Part shown: piece after piece, positions 1 to 6,350 of the stretch | How the letters are laid out: every line of letters starts with the position of its first letter | Numbering within the stretch: the first letter of the stretch is position 1 | From: Prosthecobacter sp. | GTDB taxonomy: Bacteria; Verrucomicrobiota; Verrucomicrobiia; Verrucomicrobiales; Verrucomicrobiaceae | Direction of reading: 5' to 3' | Length of the DNA stretch: 7,884 nt | NCBI GenBank assembly: GCA_025869455.1 | Contig: JAOZVT010000659.1 | Span: 1 to 7,884, forward strand | Program-made: the position numbers and the translations under genes | The notes under the pieces: model-generated | The model's input: the letters and a program-made list of their open reading frames with translations, nothing else | Databases searched by the model: none | What the model was told of the DNA's origin: nothing

Positions 1-836
1 AATGCGCTACTCTCCTGATGAACGTGCTGGTGCAATCCAATCAGAGTGCCAACATCGCGCTCGACAAAGCACGTAAAGAACTGCAAGCCAGCGTAAAAAA
101 CGAGGGCCTCGAACACATCCAGACACTGACTTTGCGAGTCCATCTCGGGAATCTGCTCTGGCAAAATCAAAGAGCCGAAGAAGCAGAAAATGAATACCAG
201 AAAGTGATCACTAGCCTAAAAAAGCAGGGAAATTTAAACACCCTGACCGGCCTAGAAGCACGCGGAGGTCTGGCGGAAATCCAGCGGGGAAAAGGGCAGC
301 CTGAACAGGCGGAGATCACTCATCGTACCCTCTTTGAAGAAGCTCTTACGCTTCTGGGGGAGCAGCACGCCTTTACTCTGGAATGCAAAAATCGACGCGC
401 CGTCACTCTCTGTGAACTAGGACGCTGCCAGGAAGCCATGAACCTGCTGCATGAGGTCCTCTCAGACCGTATCAAGACCCTGGGTGAAGAGTCCGAACCT
501 GTATTCGCGACCTATTACCAAATGGGGGTCTGCATGCTAGAGCTGAAACAAACATTGGAGGCTCAGAACTTTGCCACTAAAGCCCTAGCAGGTTATCAAA
601 AGATCAAAGGTCCCCATGCGGCTGAGACAGAAAAGGTTAAAAACCTGATCGCCCGGGTAAAACTTGATAGCACTCCTATGTTCAGATTGCCCGCCTCCAG
701 AGCCCCTTCATTTCAAAATCAGACCTTGGATCCAAACGCACTCCCGGACACGAACCCCTTCTCCATTCAGGCACCGATGACTCTGCTTCCAGTTGATATG
801 AATGGCCCGACTTCAGACTCTCGTTATCTACGATAA
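1..836 (+). CDS. TPR-repeat protein, C-terminal part (5' end outside window)
   Basis: The frame is open from the left edge (codons from base 3) with no stop, so the gene probably starts upstream; the first ATG is at 18 and has no ribosome-binding site in the few bases before it. Counting from that ATG, residues about 36-200 are helical repeats spaced roughly 42 residues apart (about 36-71, 78-113, 120-155, 162-197). They carry TPR_12/kinesin-light-chain-like features: LGNLLWQNQRAEEAENEYQK, then AVTLCELGRCQEAMNLL and MGVCMLELKQTLEAQNFATK. The last 55 residues or so (216-272) are rich in Pro, Ser and Asn and look disordered. No signal peptide or membrane segment is visible in the part present. 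Such repeats mediate protein-protein contacts; in this phylum they are often the C-terminal part of serine/threonine kinases or other signalling proteins, but no such domain is visible here. It is convergent with cdsA. TPR assignment is firm, the specific function unknown. Confidence 0.8.
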   Translation, partial: CATLLMNVLVQSNQSANIALDKARKELQASVKNEGLEHIQTLTLRVHLGNLLWQNQRAEEAENEYQKVITSLKKQGNLNTLTGLEARGGLAEIQRGKGQPEQAEITHRTLFEEALTLLGEQHAFTLECKNRRAVTLCELGRCQEAMNLLHEVLSDRIKTLGEESEPVFATYYQMGVCMLELKQTLEAQNFATKALAGYQKIKGPHAAETEKVKNLIARVKLDSTPMFRLPASRAPSFQNQTLDPNALPDTNPFSIQAPMTLLPVDMNGPTSDSRYLR

Positions 837-879
837 AGCAACTGCGACGACGAAGCCTAACCAATCATTCAACATTGGA

Positions 880-1845
880 TTAAAACTTCTGCAGCAGCGG
901 CTGGGAATCAAAGTAGTAGCGGGTGATGTGGAACACCACGGGGGCTGCAAAGCACAGCGAATCCAGCCGATCCATCACGCCGCCGTGACCGGCGATGGCG
1001 TGGCCCCAGTCTTTCACGCCACGGTCCCGCTTGATCGCGGACATCACCAGGCCACCTAGAAAGCCCATCATCACGATCAGTGCCGTCATGCCTGCGGCTT
1101 GGAGTGGGTAAAAAGGAGTAACCCAATAAAGAGCGGCACCGATGATGACCGTGCTGAAGCCTCCGCCAATGAGACCTTCCCAGGTTTTATTGGGACTGAC
1201 CGTGGGGGCGATTTTGCGTTTCCCGCAGGTCTTTCCCCACACGTATTGCAGCACGTCGCTTATCTCCACCACGACCACGAACCAGAAGAGTAACTTGGCA
1301 TTTTCTCCGGCGTAGTTTTTGATGTCCAAAGACAACAGCGCGGGGGCATGACTCACACTATAAACGCAGATCAATAAGCCCCATTGGATCTTGGCCGTGC
1401 GCTCCAGAAAGTGATCACAGTCCCCCGCCAAAGCACTGCGGATAGGCACAAAGAGGAAGGCGTAAACAGGGATGAAAATGGAGAACATGCCATACCATCC
1501 ATCCAGCAAATACCAGTAGTGCAGGGGTGTGATGACAAAGAAGACCCAGAAGAGCGTACGATGATCCCCAGGCCGAGTCGGAGTCAGCGTGATGAACTCA
1601 CGCAGCGCCATGAAAGACAGGAGGCCAAAGAGGAGCGTCGTCGTCGTTTTCCCCAGAAGGATAGCCGCCGTGAAGATCACCACCATCCACCACCAAGCAC
1701 GGGTGCGGGCGGCTACGTTTTCTAGCGTGGCCTTGGCCCCATCCGTACGGGCACGCTTGATCATCAAGTGGGTGAGGAGGCTGGCCACGACGAGCACGGC
1801 CACCACCCCGAAAATCAGCCAAGTAAGTTCACGGTCGAAGTTCAT
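880..1845 (-). CDS. cdsA: Phosphatidate cytidylyltransferase (CDP-diacylglycerol synthase), YnbB-like subgroup
   Basis: Integral membrane enzyme that converts phosphatidate plus CTP to CDP-diacylglycerol, the branch-point phospholipid precursor. The 321-residue protein has about eight hydrophobic segments (near 7-25, 52-75, 97-113, 118-135, 153-172, 184-203, 227-245, 252-269). The C-terminal family signature lies at residues 269-295: S-A-I-K-R, then K-D at 278-279, H-G-G at 287-289 and D-R-L-D at 292-295. One position usually occupied by Pro, Gly or Ser is Ala (IAGHGG). A second conserved block, SPNKTWEG, is at 217-224, preceded by E194 and D197 in EISDVLQYVWGK. The sequence resembles the YnbB-like subgroup more than classical CdsA (from memory of the family). 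It starts 7 bases after the stop of the acyltransferase gene and has no Shine-Dalgarno in that gap, so translational coupling is likely. It may be a paralogue of a housekeeping CdsA elsewhere in the genome. Confidence 0.92.
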   Translation of the reverse strand: MNFDRELTWLIFGVVAVLVVASLLTHLMIKRARTDGAKATLENVAARTRAWWWMVVIFTAAILLGKTTTTLLFGLLSFMALREFITLTPTRPGDHRTLFWVFFVITPLHYWYLLDGWYGMFSIFIPVYAFLFVPIRSALAGDCDHFLERTAKIQWGLLICVYSVSHAPALLSLDIKNYAGENAKLLFWFVVVVEISDVLQYVWGKTCGKRKIAPTVSPNKTWEGLIGGGFSTVIIGAALYWVTPFYPLQAAGMTALIVMMGFLGGLVMSAIKRDRGVKDWGHAIAGHGGVMDRLDSLCFAAPVVFHITRYYFDSQPLLQKF

Positions 1846-1852
1846 GTACAGA

Positions 1853-2461
1853 TTAGCGGCAAATATCCCTCAAACAGATCACCGACTGTCGGGCACGGGC
1901 CAAAAAGTCGATTTTGGTCTCCCCCTCCTCCAGGCGGATCGGAGTCCCAAAGACCAAGCTCCCAAGCAGAGGCGCAGGCAAAATTTCGCCCTTGGGCAAG
2001 ATGCGATTCAGATTTTCCATCCACACGGGTACCAATTCCACCTCTGGGCGACGCCGAGCTAGGTGGAACAGCCCGGCTTTGAAGGGCTGCGGTTCGGGAT
2101 CGTTATGGCGGCCACCTTCGGGGAAAATGATCAGAGAGTGGTCGTCCCCCATGGCCTGAAGCATGGTGTCGAGTGGGTTGCAGTCGGCGGTGGGCCTTTT
2201 TCGCTCGATGAGGACAGCCCGGAAAACGCTCTGGGCCATCCAGGGACGGATTTTTCCCACACTCCAGTAGTCATGGGCGGCCACCAGACGGGTACGCACG
2301 CGGAGGGGGGCGGGGAGACTGGCCCAAAGGAGGGGACCGTCCAGGTTGCTAGAGTGGTTGGCAAAATAAATACGCTGGCGCAAGTCCGGTCCACAGCCCT
2401 GCCAACGGGCCAAGGCCCCGGTGGCTAGACGCAATGAACCTGCGATGAGACCAGAAATCAT
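1853..2461 (-). CDS. PlsC-type lysophospholipid (1-acylglycerol-3-phosphate) acyltransferase
   Basis: Predicted membrane-associated acyltransferase that would acylate a lysophospholipid, classically 1-acyl-glycerol-3-phosphate to phosphatidate. The 202-residue protein has the PlsC/LPLAT motifs in order: motif I NHSSNLD at 35-41 (catalytic His36 and Asp41), a motif II equivalent around VLIERKRP at 83-90, motif III FPEG at 113-116 and motif IV VPVW at 144-147. It is somewhat shorter than typical PlsC (about 240 residues), with only a weak hydrophobic N-terminus. The ATG at 2461 is preceded on its strand by CCTAAAGA, a poor ribosome-binding site; no better in-frame start lies between it and motif I. 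It is the first gene of a tight operon with cdsA, whose substrate is the phosphatidate a PlsC makes. That context supports a role in glycerolipid synthesis, but the acyl acceptor cannot be read from the sequence, so I leave the symbol empty. Confidence 0.88.
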   Translation of the reverse strand: MISGLIAGSLRLATGALARWQGCGPDLRQRIYFANHSSNLDGPLLWASLPAPLRVRTRLVAAHDYWSVGKIRPWMAQSVFRAVLIERKRPTADCNPLDTMLQAMGDDHSLIIFPEGGRHNDPEPQPFKAGLFHLARRRPEVELVPVWMENLNRILPKGEILPAPLLGSLVFGTPIRLEEGETKIDFLARARQSVICLRDICR

Positions 2462-2548
2462 CTTTAGGATTCAATCTGCAAGAGCCGGACACTGCAAGGG
2501 AGATTCCTGAGAAACTGCGACTTCTCTAGACCGAATTATTGGCAGCAG

Positions 2549-2564
2549 ATGAAACTCATTTCAT
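2549..2564. promoter_or_regulatory. Small palindrome upstream of carA, weakly ARG-box-like
   Basis: ATGAAA-CTCA-TTTCAT is a perfect 6-bp inverted repeat just upstream of the candidate carA -35 element. It contains TGAA and TTCA separated by six bases, the core spacing of the E. coli ArgR box, but the intervening bases fit poorly. Arginine repression of carAB is known in enterobacteria; a similar role here is only a guess. It could equally serve the divergent plsC gene or be chance. Confidence 0.2.
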
Positions 2565-2572
2565 GCGGCCCC

Positions 2573-2601
2573 TTGCATTCCCTCCACAATCAGGCTAGGT
2601 G
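2573..2601 (+). promoter_or_regulatory. Candidate carA promoter
   Basis: TTGCAT (2573-2578) and TAGGTG (2596-2601) are separated by 17 bases. The -35 element has three of six consensus positions and the -10 element is poor against TATAAT. Transcription would start near 2608, leaving only about ten bases before the carA ATG and hence no room for a normal Shine-Dalgarno. The spacing and location are good, the match is modest. No attenuator or pyrimidine-responsive leader is visible. Confidence 0.3.
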
Positions 2602-2618
2602 CCCAAGTTTCCCATTTA

Positions 2619-3782
2619 ATGAAAGCAATTCTGGCACTCGAAGACGGACGATATTTTGAAGGTGAATCCTTTGGCGCATCAGGAACGCGCACGGGGGAAA
2701 TTTGCTTCAACACCTCCATGTCAGGCTATCAAGAAGTCCTGACTGACCCCTCCTACCGTGGCCAGATCGTGGCGATGACCTACCCCATGATTGGGAATTA
2801 CGGCATCAATACCCTCGACGATGAAAGTCATGAGCCGCATGTGCGCGGGTTTGTCATTGAAGAACTCTGCGATGTGCCTAGCAACTGGCGGAGCACGCAA
2901 TCTCTGGATGCTTACCTGAAACAGCACAACATTCCTGGTATCCAGGGCATTGACACCCGCGCCCTGACCAAGCATCTGCGCACCCTCGGTGCCATGCGTT
3001 CCGTCATCACCACGGAAGTTAGCAGCGTGGAAGAAGCGGTCAAACTGGCTCAGGAAAGCGCCCCTATGAGCGGCAGCGACTTCGTCAAAGAAGTCACCAC
3101 CAAGACCACCTACACCTGGGATCCAGATAGCCAGCTCAGCCGTCAGTGGGACATTCCTAGCCCCAGCCAGAACCGCGAAGGCGGGCCTGAAGGTGCCTTT
3201 CATCCCCTGCCCGAAGCCCGCCACCACATTGTGGCCTATGATTTCGGCATGAAGCGGAACATTCTGCGCGGTCTGCGCCAGAGCGGATTCCATGTCACCG
3301 TCGTCCCTGCCACCGCTACGGCGGAGGAAGTGCTGGCCCGCAATCCTGATGGTGTGTTCCTGTCCAATGGCCCTGGGGATCCAGCCGCGCTGGATTACAT
3401 CCACAAGGAAGTGAAGCAGCTCATTGGCAAGAAACCCATTTTCGCCATCTGCCTGGGGCACCAGATCCTGGGCCACGCCTACGGCGGCAAGACCTTCAAG
3501 CTGAAGTTCGGCCATCGCGGTGGTAACCAGCCTGTCAAAGATCTGCGCACTGGTAAGGTTTCCATCACCAGCCAAAACCACGGTTTTGCTATTGATCCGT
3601 CCAGCCTGCCTTCAAACGTGGAAGTCACGCACATCAACCTCAACGACGGCACCGTGGAAGGCATGCGCCACCGCGAAGCCCCAATCCTGAGCGTGCAATA
3701 CCACCCTGAAGCAGCACCCGGCCCGAACGATGCGAAGTATTTCTTCGACGAGTTCGCCAAGCTGATTGATAACGCGGATTAA
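2619..3782 (+). CDS. carA: Carbamoyl-phosphate synthase small (glutaminase) subunit
   Basis: Cytoplasmic glutaminase subunit of carbamoyl-phosphate synthetase: it hydrolyses glutamine and channels ammonia to CarB, making carbamoyl phosphate for arginine and pyrimidine synthesis. The 387-residue length is normal. The N-terminal CPSase small-chain domain covers about 1-150 (FNTSMSGYQEVLTDPSYRGQ at 30-49, GIDTRALTKHLR at 110-121). The class I glutamine amidotransferase domain covers about 203-383, with SNGPGDP at 249-255, nucleophile Cys278 in CLGHQ, GHRGGNQPV at 298-306, QNHGFA at 319-324, and His362 and Glu364 in QYHPE, completing the triad. The linker between the domains (about 165-202) is slightly extended and rich in Pro, Ser and Gln. 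The ATG at 2619 begins MKAILALEDGR, a typical CarA N-terminus, but no Shine-Dalgarno precedes it. carB is not next to it; a small unknown gene follows after 20 bases. Confidence 0.97.
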   Translation: MKAILALEDGRYFEGESFGASGTRTGEICFNTSMSGYQEVLTDPSYRGQIVAMTYPMIGNYGINTLDDESHEPHVRGFVIEELCDVPSNWRSTQSLDAYLKQHNIPGIQGIDTRALTKHLRTLGAMRSVITTEVSSVEEAVKLAQESAPMSGSDFVKEVTTKTTYTWDPDSQLSRQWDIPSPSQNREGGPEGAFHPLPEARHHIVAYDFGMKRNILRGLRQSGFHVTVVPATATAEEVLARNPDGVFLSNGPGDPAALDYIHKEVKQLIGKKPIFAICLGHQILGHAYGGKTFKLKFGHRGGNQPVKDLRTGKVSITSQNHGFAIDPSSLPSNVEVTHINLNDGTVEGMRHREAPILSVQYHPEAAPGPNDAKYFFDEFAKLIDNAD

Positions 3783-3802
3783 TTTCCAAATAGCTTTTCC
3801 TG

Positions 3803-4186
3803 ATGTTTGATTTTCTTCGCTTTGGTCGTTCCAAAGCGAAGACCCTTTCTCCTGAAGCGGCATCCGATTACGGGCGAATCTTTGGGTGGTTCATTGAACG
3901 AGGCGGTGAAAGAGTGGGCGAACTCGAATACATCCGCTGGGATGATACTTCTCAGTTCTGGCATGATTATAAGGTACTCTGGCGCAATCCTGAGGATGCC
4001 AGAGTCCATCCTAACGACTGGATTTGCGACCAGAAGATTATTCTGCGCAATCGCCGTTATCTTGATGTGGTAGAAGGCTCCTTTCTTGTCGGCTCTGCAC
4101 GTGGAGACAATAATGACATCCTTCCGATACGAGGAGCGTACGTCCCGAAAGAACGCCTTCGAGCAGACCCTGAGTTTCAGATATAA
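3803..4186 (+). CDS. Hypothetical protein, 127 residues
   Basis: I do not recognise this gene. It would encode a soluble protein of 127 residues rich in Trp, Arg, Asp and Glu, with no signal peptide or membrane segment. Visible landmarks are a basic N-terminus (MFDFLRFGRSKAK), then GERVGELEYIRWDD at about 35-48, FWHDYKVLW at about 52-60, a segment around HPNDWICDQKIILRNRRYLD, and RGAYVPKERLR near the C-terminus. The alternation of beta-like segments suggests a small beta-rich fold, but this is a guess. It starts 20 bases after carA and may be co-transcribed with it; there is no Shine-Dalgarno. A perfect 12-bp hairpin lies within its codons 4-14. A 157-codon open frame covers the opposite strand, but the plus-strand reading has the more protein-like composition and matches the direction of its neighbours. 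Being a real gene is likely but unproven. Confidence 0.62.
   Translation: MFDFLRFGRSKAKTLSPEAASDYGRIFGWFIERGGERVGELEYIRWDDTSQFWHDYKVLWRNPEDARVHPNDWICDQKIILRNRRYLDVVEGSFLVGSARGDNNDILPIRGAYVPKERLRADPEFQI
3814..3842. repeat. Perfect inverted repeat (12-bp stem, 5-base loop)
   Basis: TCTTCGCTTTGG at 3814-3825 and CCAAAGCGAAGA at 3831-3842 are exact reverse complements around the loop TCGTT. The element lies 11 bases inside the coding sequence of the 127-residue protein and about 30 bases after the carA stop. The plus-strand RNA would fold into a strong hairpin, followed by CCCTTTCT rather than a clean U tract. It could be a weak terminator or mRNA 3'-end stabiliser for carA, or a structure limiting translation of the next gene. 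Confidence 0.7.
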
Positions 4187-4240
4187 CAGCAGTCCAGTAT
4201 CAACACACGCGACAAGATCACCACCTTGAGCGGAGTATTC

Positions 4241-4309
4241 ATGGCATACCATGAAGTCTCTTCTTTTCCTGCTGCTGCCGCTATCTCTCTATGCTGGGCG
4301 TTTTCCTGA
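4241..4309 (+). other. Short overlapping reading frame at the esterase start
   Basis: An ATG at 4241 opens a 22-codon frame ending at TGA 4307-4309, in a different frame from the esterase that starts at 4251. It is the only ATG here with a ribosome-binding-like GGAG (4232-4235) at a suitable 5-base spacing. The predicted peptide (MAYHEVSSFPAAAAISLCW...) resembles nothing I know. It might be a translated leader that affects initiation at 4251, or simply chance. Confidence 0.15.
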
Positions 4310-6338
4310 GAAGACACCGGATTCACCAGGGGCACGGATGCTGGACCGCTACATGCAGCAGCAGACGGCTGACATTGAAGAGAATGGCGGCCTGAAGGAT
4401 ATTCAAACAGCAGAGGACTGGCAGGCCAAGGCACCTGAATATCGTCGCCAACTCGCGGAGATGCTGGGCCTGGACCCCATGCCCGAGCGCACCCCTTTGC
4501 AGGCAACAAAAACGGGTGAGGTGAAGGGCGATGGGTATGTGGTGGAAAACATGCATTACCAAGCGGTGCCGGGCCTATATGTAACGGCCAATTTGTACCT
4601 GCCGGAGAAGGTAGAGAAACCGCTACCGACCATCCTATATGTCTGTGGTCATGCTAACGTGGTGAAGGATGGCGTGAGTTATGGCAACAAGACGGGCTAT
4701 CACCACCACGGGATCTGGTTTGCCCGCCATGGTTATGCCTGCCTGATCATTGATACCGTCCAGCTCGGTGAAATTCGCGGGGAGCATCATGGCACTTACA
4801 GCAAAGGGCGCTGGTGGTGGATGTCGCGTGGATACACGCCTGCCGGGCTGGAAGCATGGGCAGGCATCCGTGCCTTGGACTATCTGGAAACTCGACCTGA
4901 GGTGGATAAAACACGCTTTGGCGTCACGGGCCGCAGCGGTGGTGGTGCCTACTCCTGGTGGATTGCGGCGCTGGATGATCGCCTCAAGGTCGCTGCCCCA
5001 ACTGCGGGTGTGACGACGATGCGCAATCACGTGGTGGATGGCTGTATCGAAGGTCACTGCGACTGCATGTTTTATGTGAACACGTATCGTTGGGATTATG
5101 ACCGGATGGTGGCCCTGGTGGCACCACGTCCCCTACTGATTTGCAACACGGACAAAGATGACATTTTTCCCATTGATGGTGTCTTTAACATTTACCAAAA
5201 CGTGCGCCGAATTTACTCCTTGTTAGGCCAAGAAAAGAACATTGGCCTGCAAGTGGCCGAAGGTCCGCATAAGGATTTGCAGCCGCTAAACAACGGGGCA
5301 TTCCATTGGTTTGAGCGTTTTCTCAAAGGTGCGGACCCTATGGCGGTGCTGGATGAAGGAGCAAAGAAGTCGCTGGAACCAGAGGTGCTGAAGGTCTTCA
5401 AGGAACTTCCAAAAGACGAAAAGAACACCACCATCGACGAGAGTTTTGTCCCGGCTGCTAAAACACCACAGCCCGCGACCACCCAAGCCGAATGGGAGAA
5501 ACAACGGGATGGCTGGATGACCGCACTTAAAGACAAAGTCTTTGCCGGTTGGCCAAAGGATGCCGTTGCCGTGACCATGAACAAAGAAAGCAGCCTCACG
5601 CGCGATGGCATCCGCATGACGGCCTATGATTTTGAAACGGATCGCGCGTTCCGTCTTCGTCTCTATGTGGCTCATCGCGAAGGATTGCGAGCCGAGGATT
5701 TAGACTTGGTGGCGCTCAATGTCTTGGATGACCAAGGCTGGCAAGATTTCTGCAATACCTATGAATCCCGCTTCTCCAAATTGATCGAAAGCTTTCCAGT
5801 CACAGCCAAAGATGAAGAGGCTTTTGCCAGTGAGAAGAAGATGTTTGAAAACTTCAAGTGGGGCATGGCCTATGTCTGCCCACGTGGCATCGGCCCCACG
5901 GAGTGGACGGGCAGTGAGAAAGCGCAGACTCATCGGCTACGGCGCTTTTACCTCGCGGGACAGACGCTGGATTCCATGCGCGTGTGGGACATCCGGCGAA
6001 CCGTGCAAGGGATCAAACAAATACCCGGTTTTGAAAAGACCCCTTTATGGATTCAGGCGAATCGTGACATGGCCGCTGATGCCCTGTATGCGTCTCTCTT
6101 TGAAGACGGCATCACACGCCTGGATTTGCATGAAATGCCCACTAGTCATCAGCAAAGCCCCGCCTACCTGAATGTGCTCAAATACTTGGACATCCCTCAA
6201 GCCACCGCCATGGCCGCAGAGAAAACCCGAGTGATCATTTACAGTGCTGAGCCGAAGGCCTGGGACTACCCAGCCACGACATTTAAGAATCTAGGCTGGC
6301 CAGAGAAACACTGGCAGATCAGGAAACCGATGGAGTAA
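4251..6338 (+). CDS. Secreted acetyl-xylan-esterase-like alpha/beta-hydrolase with degenerate C-terminal half
   Basis: Predicted exported serine esterase or dienelactone-hydrolase-like enzyme, likely acting on acylated carbohydrate. Residues 1-15 (MKSLLFLLLPLSLYA) form a clear signal peptide, which fixes the ATG at 4251. An alpha/beta-hydrolase domain spans about 95-360: strand PTILYVCGHAN at 126-136, nucleophile elbow GRSGGG at 227-232 (Ser229), a likely acid among Asp301, Asp303 and Asp304 in NTDKDDIFP, and His340 in EGPHKD, in the order of a Ser-Asp-His triad. After a linker (about 362-435) a second region (about 440-690) looks like another hydrolase fold: WGMAYVCPRGIGPTEW at 537-552 and MRVWDIRRTVQGIKQ at 576-590. 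There the expected nucleophile elbow reads WIQANRDMAADALY, with no G-x-S-x-G. The family is related to AXE1/Abhydrolase_7-type proteins; the substrate is unknown. It sits 64 bases after the 127-residue gene and is convergent with a secreted polysaccharide lyase. Confidence 0.82.
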   Translation: MKSLLFLLLPLSLYAGRFPEKTPDSPGARMLDRYMQQQTADIEENGGLKDIQTAEDWQAKAPEYRRQLAEMLGLDPMPERTPLQATKTGEVKGDGYVVENMHYQAVPGLYVTANLYLPEKVEKPLPTILYVCGHANVVKDGVSYGNKTGYHHHGIWFARHGYACLIIDTVQLGEIRGEHHGTYSKGRWWWMSRGYTPAGLEAWAGIRALDYLETRPEVDKTRFGVTGRSGGGAYSWWIAALDDRLKVAAPTAGVTTMRNHVVDGCIEGHCDCMFYVNTYRWDYDRMVALVAPRPLLICNTDKDDIFPIDGVFNIYQNVRRIYSLLGQEKNIGLQVAEGPHKDLQPLNNGAFHWFERFLKGADPMAVLDEGAKKSLEPEVLKVFKELPKDEKNTTIDESFVPAAKTPQPATTQAEWEKQRDGWMTALKDKVFAGWPKDAVAVTMNKESSLTRDGIRMTAYDFETDRAFRLRLYVAHREGLRAEDLDLVALNVLDDQGWQDFCNTYESRFSKLIESFPVTAKDEEAFASEKKMFENFKWGMAYVCPRGIGPTEWTGSEKAQTHRLRRFYLAGQTLDSMRVWDIRRTVQGIKQIPGFEKTPLWIQANRDMAADALYASLFEDGITRLDLHEMPTSHQQSPAYLNVLKYLDIPQATAMAAEKTRVIIYSAEPKAWDYPATTFKNLGWPEKHWQIRKPME

Positions 6339-6350
6339 ATTTTACTTCCA
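6331..6350. terminator. Imperfect palindrome spanning the converging stop codons
   Basis: TGGAGTAA at 6331-6338 can pair with TTACTTCCA at 6342-6350 around a short ATT loop, with one bulged base, so that the hairpin contains both stop codons. There is no U tract on either strand. It might be a weak bidirectional terminator between the esterase and lyase genes; the support is only the pairing and the position. Confidence 0.2.

Noticed and set aside
824..878. Two small stems (TTATC/GATAA at 824-836 and CCAAT/ATTGG at 861-878) between the convergent TPR gene and cdsA
   Set aside because: Each stem has only five AT-rich pairs and no U tract follows, so neither can be called a terminator.
1589..2062. 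Plus-strand open frame of 157 codons over cdsA and plsC
   Set aside because: Arg- and Pro-rich translation typical of the antisense of membrane-protein genes; both minus-strand genes carry full family motifs.
2721..3581. Minus-strand open frame of 286 codons inside carA
   Set aside because: It lies entirely antisense to a gene with an intact amidotransferase triad, and its product has no recognisable motif; a long antisense frame is common in GC-rich conserved genes.
3779..4252. Minus-strand open frame of 157 codons over the 127-residue gene
   Set aside because: Its composition is less protein-like, it overlaps the carA stop and the esterase start, and it runs against the direction of both neighbours. 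The choice of strand is not fully certain.
4241..4252. ATGG-CATA-CCAT palindrome at the esterase start
   Set aside because: A four-base stem is too short to mean anything by itself; chance is the simplest explanation.
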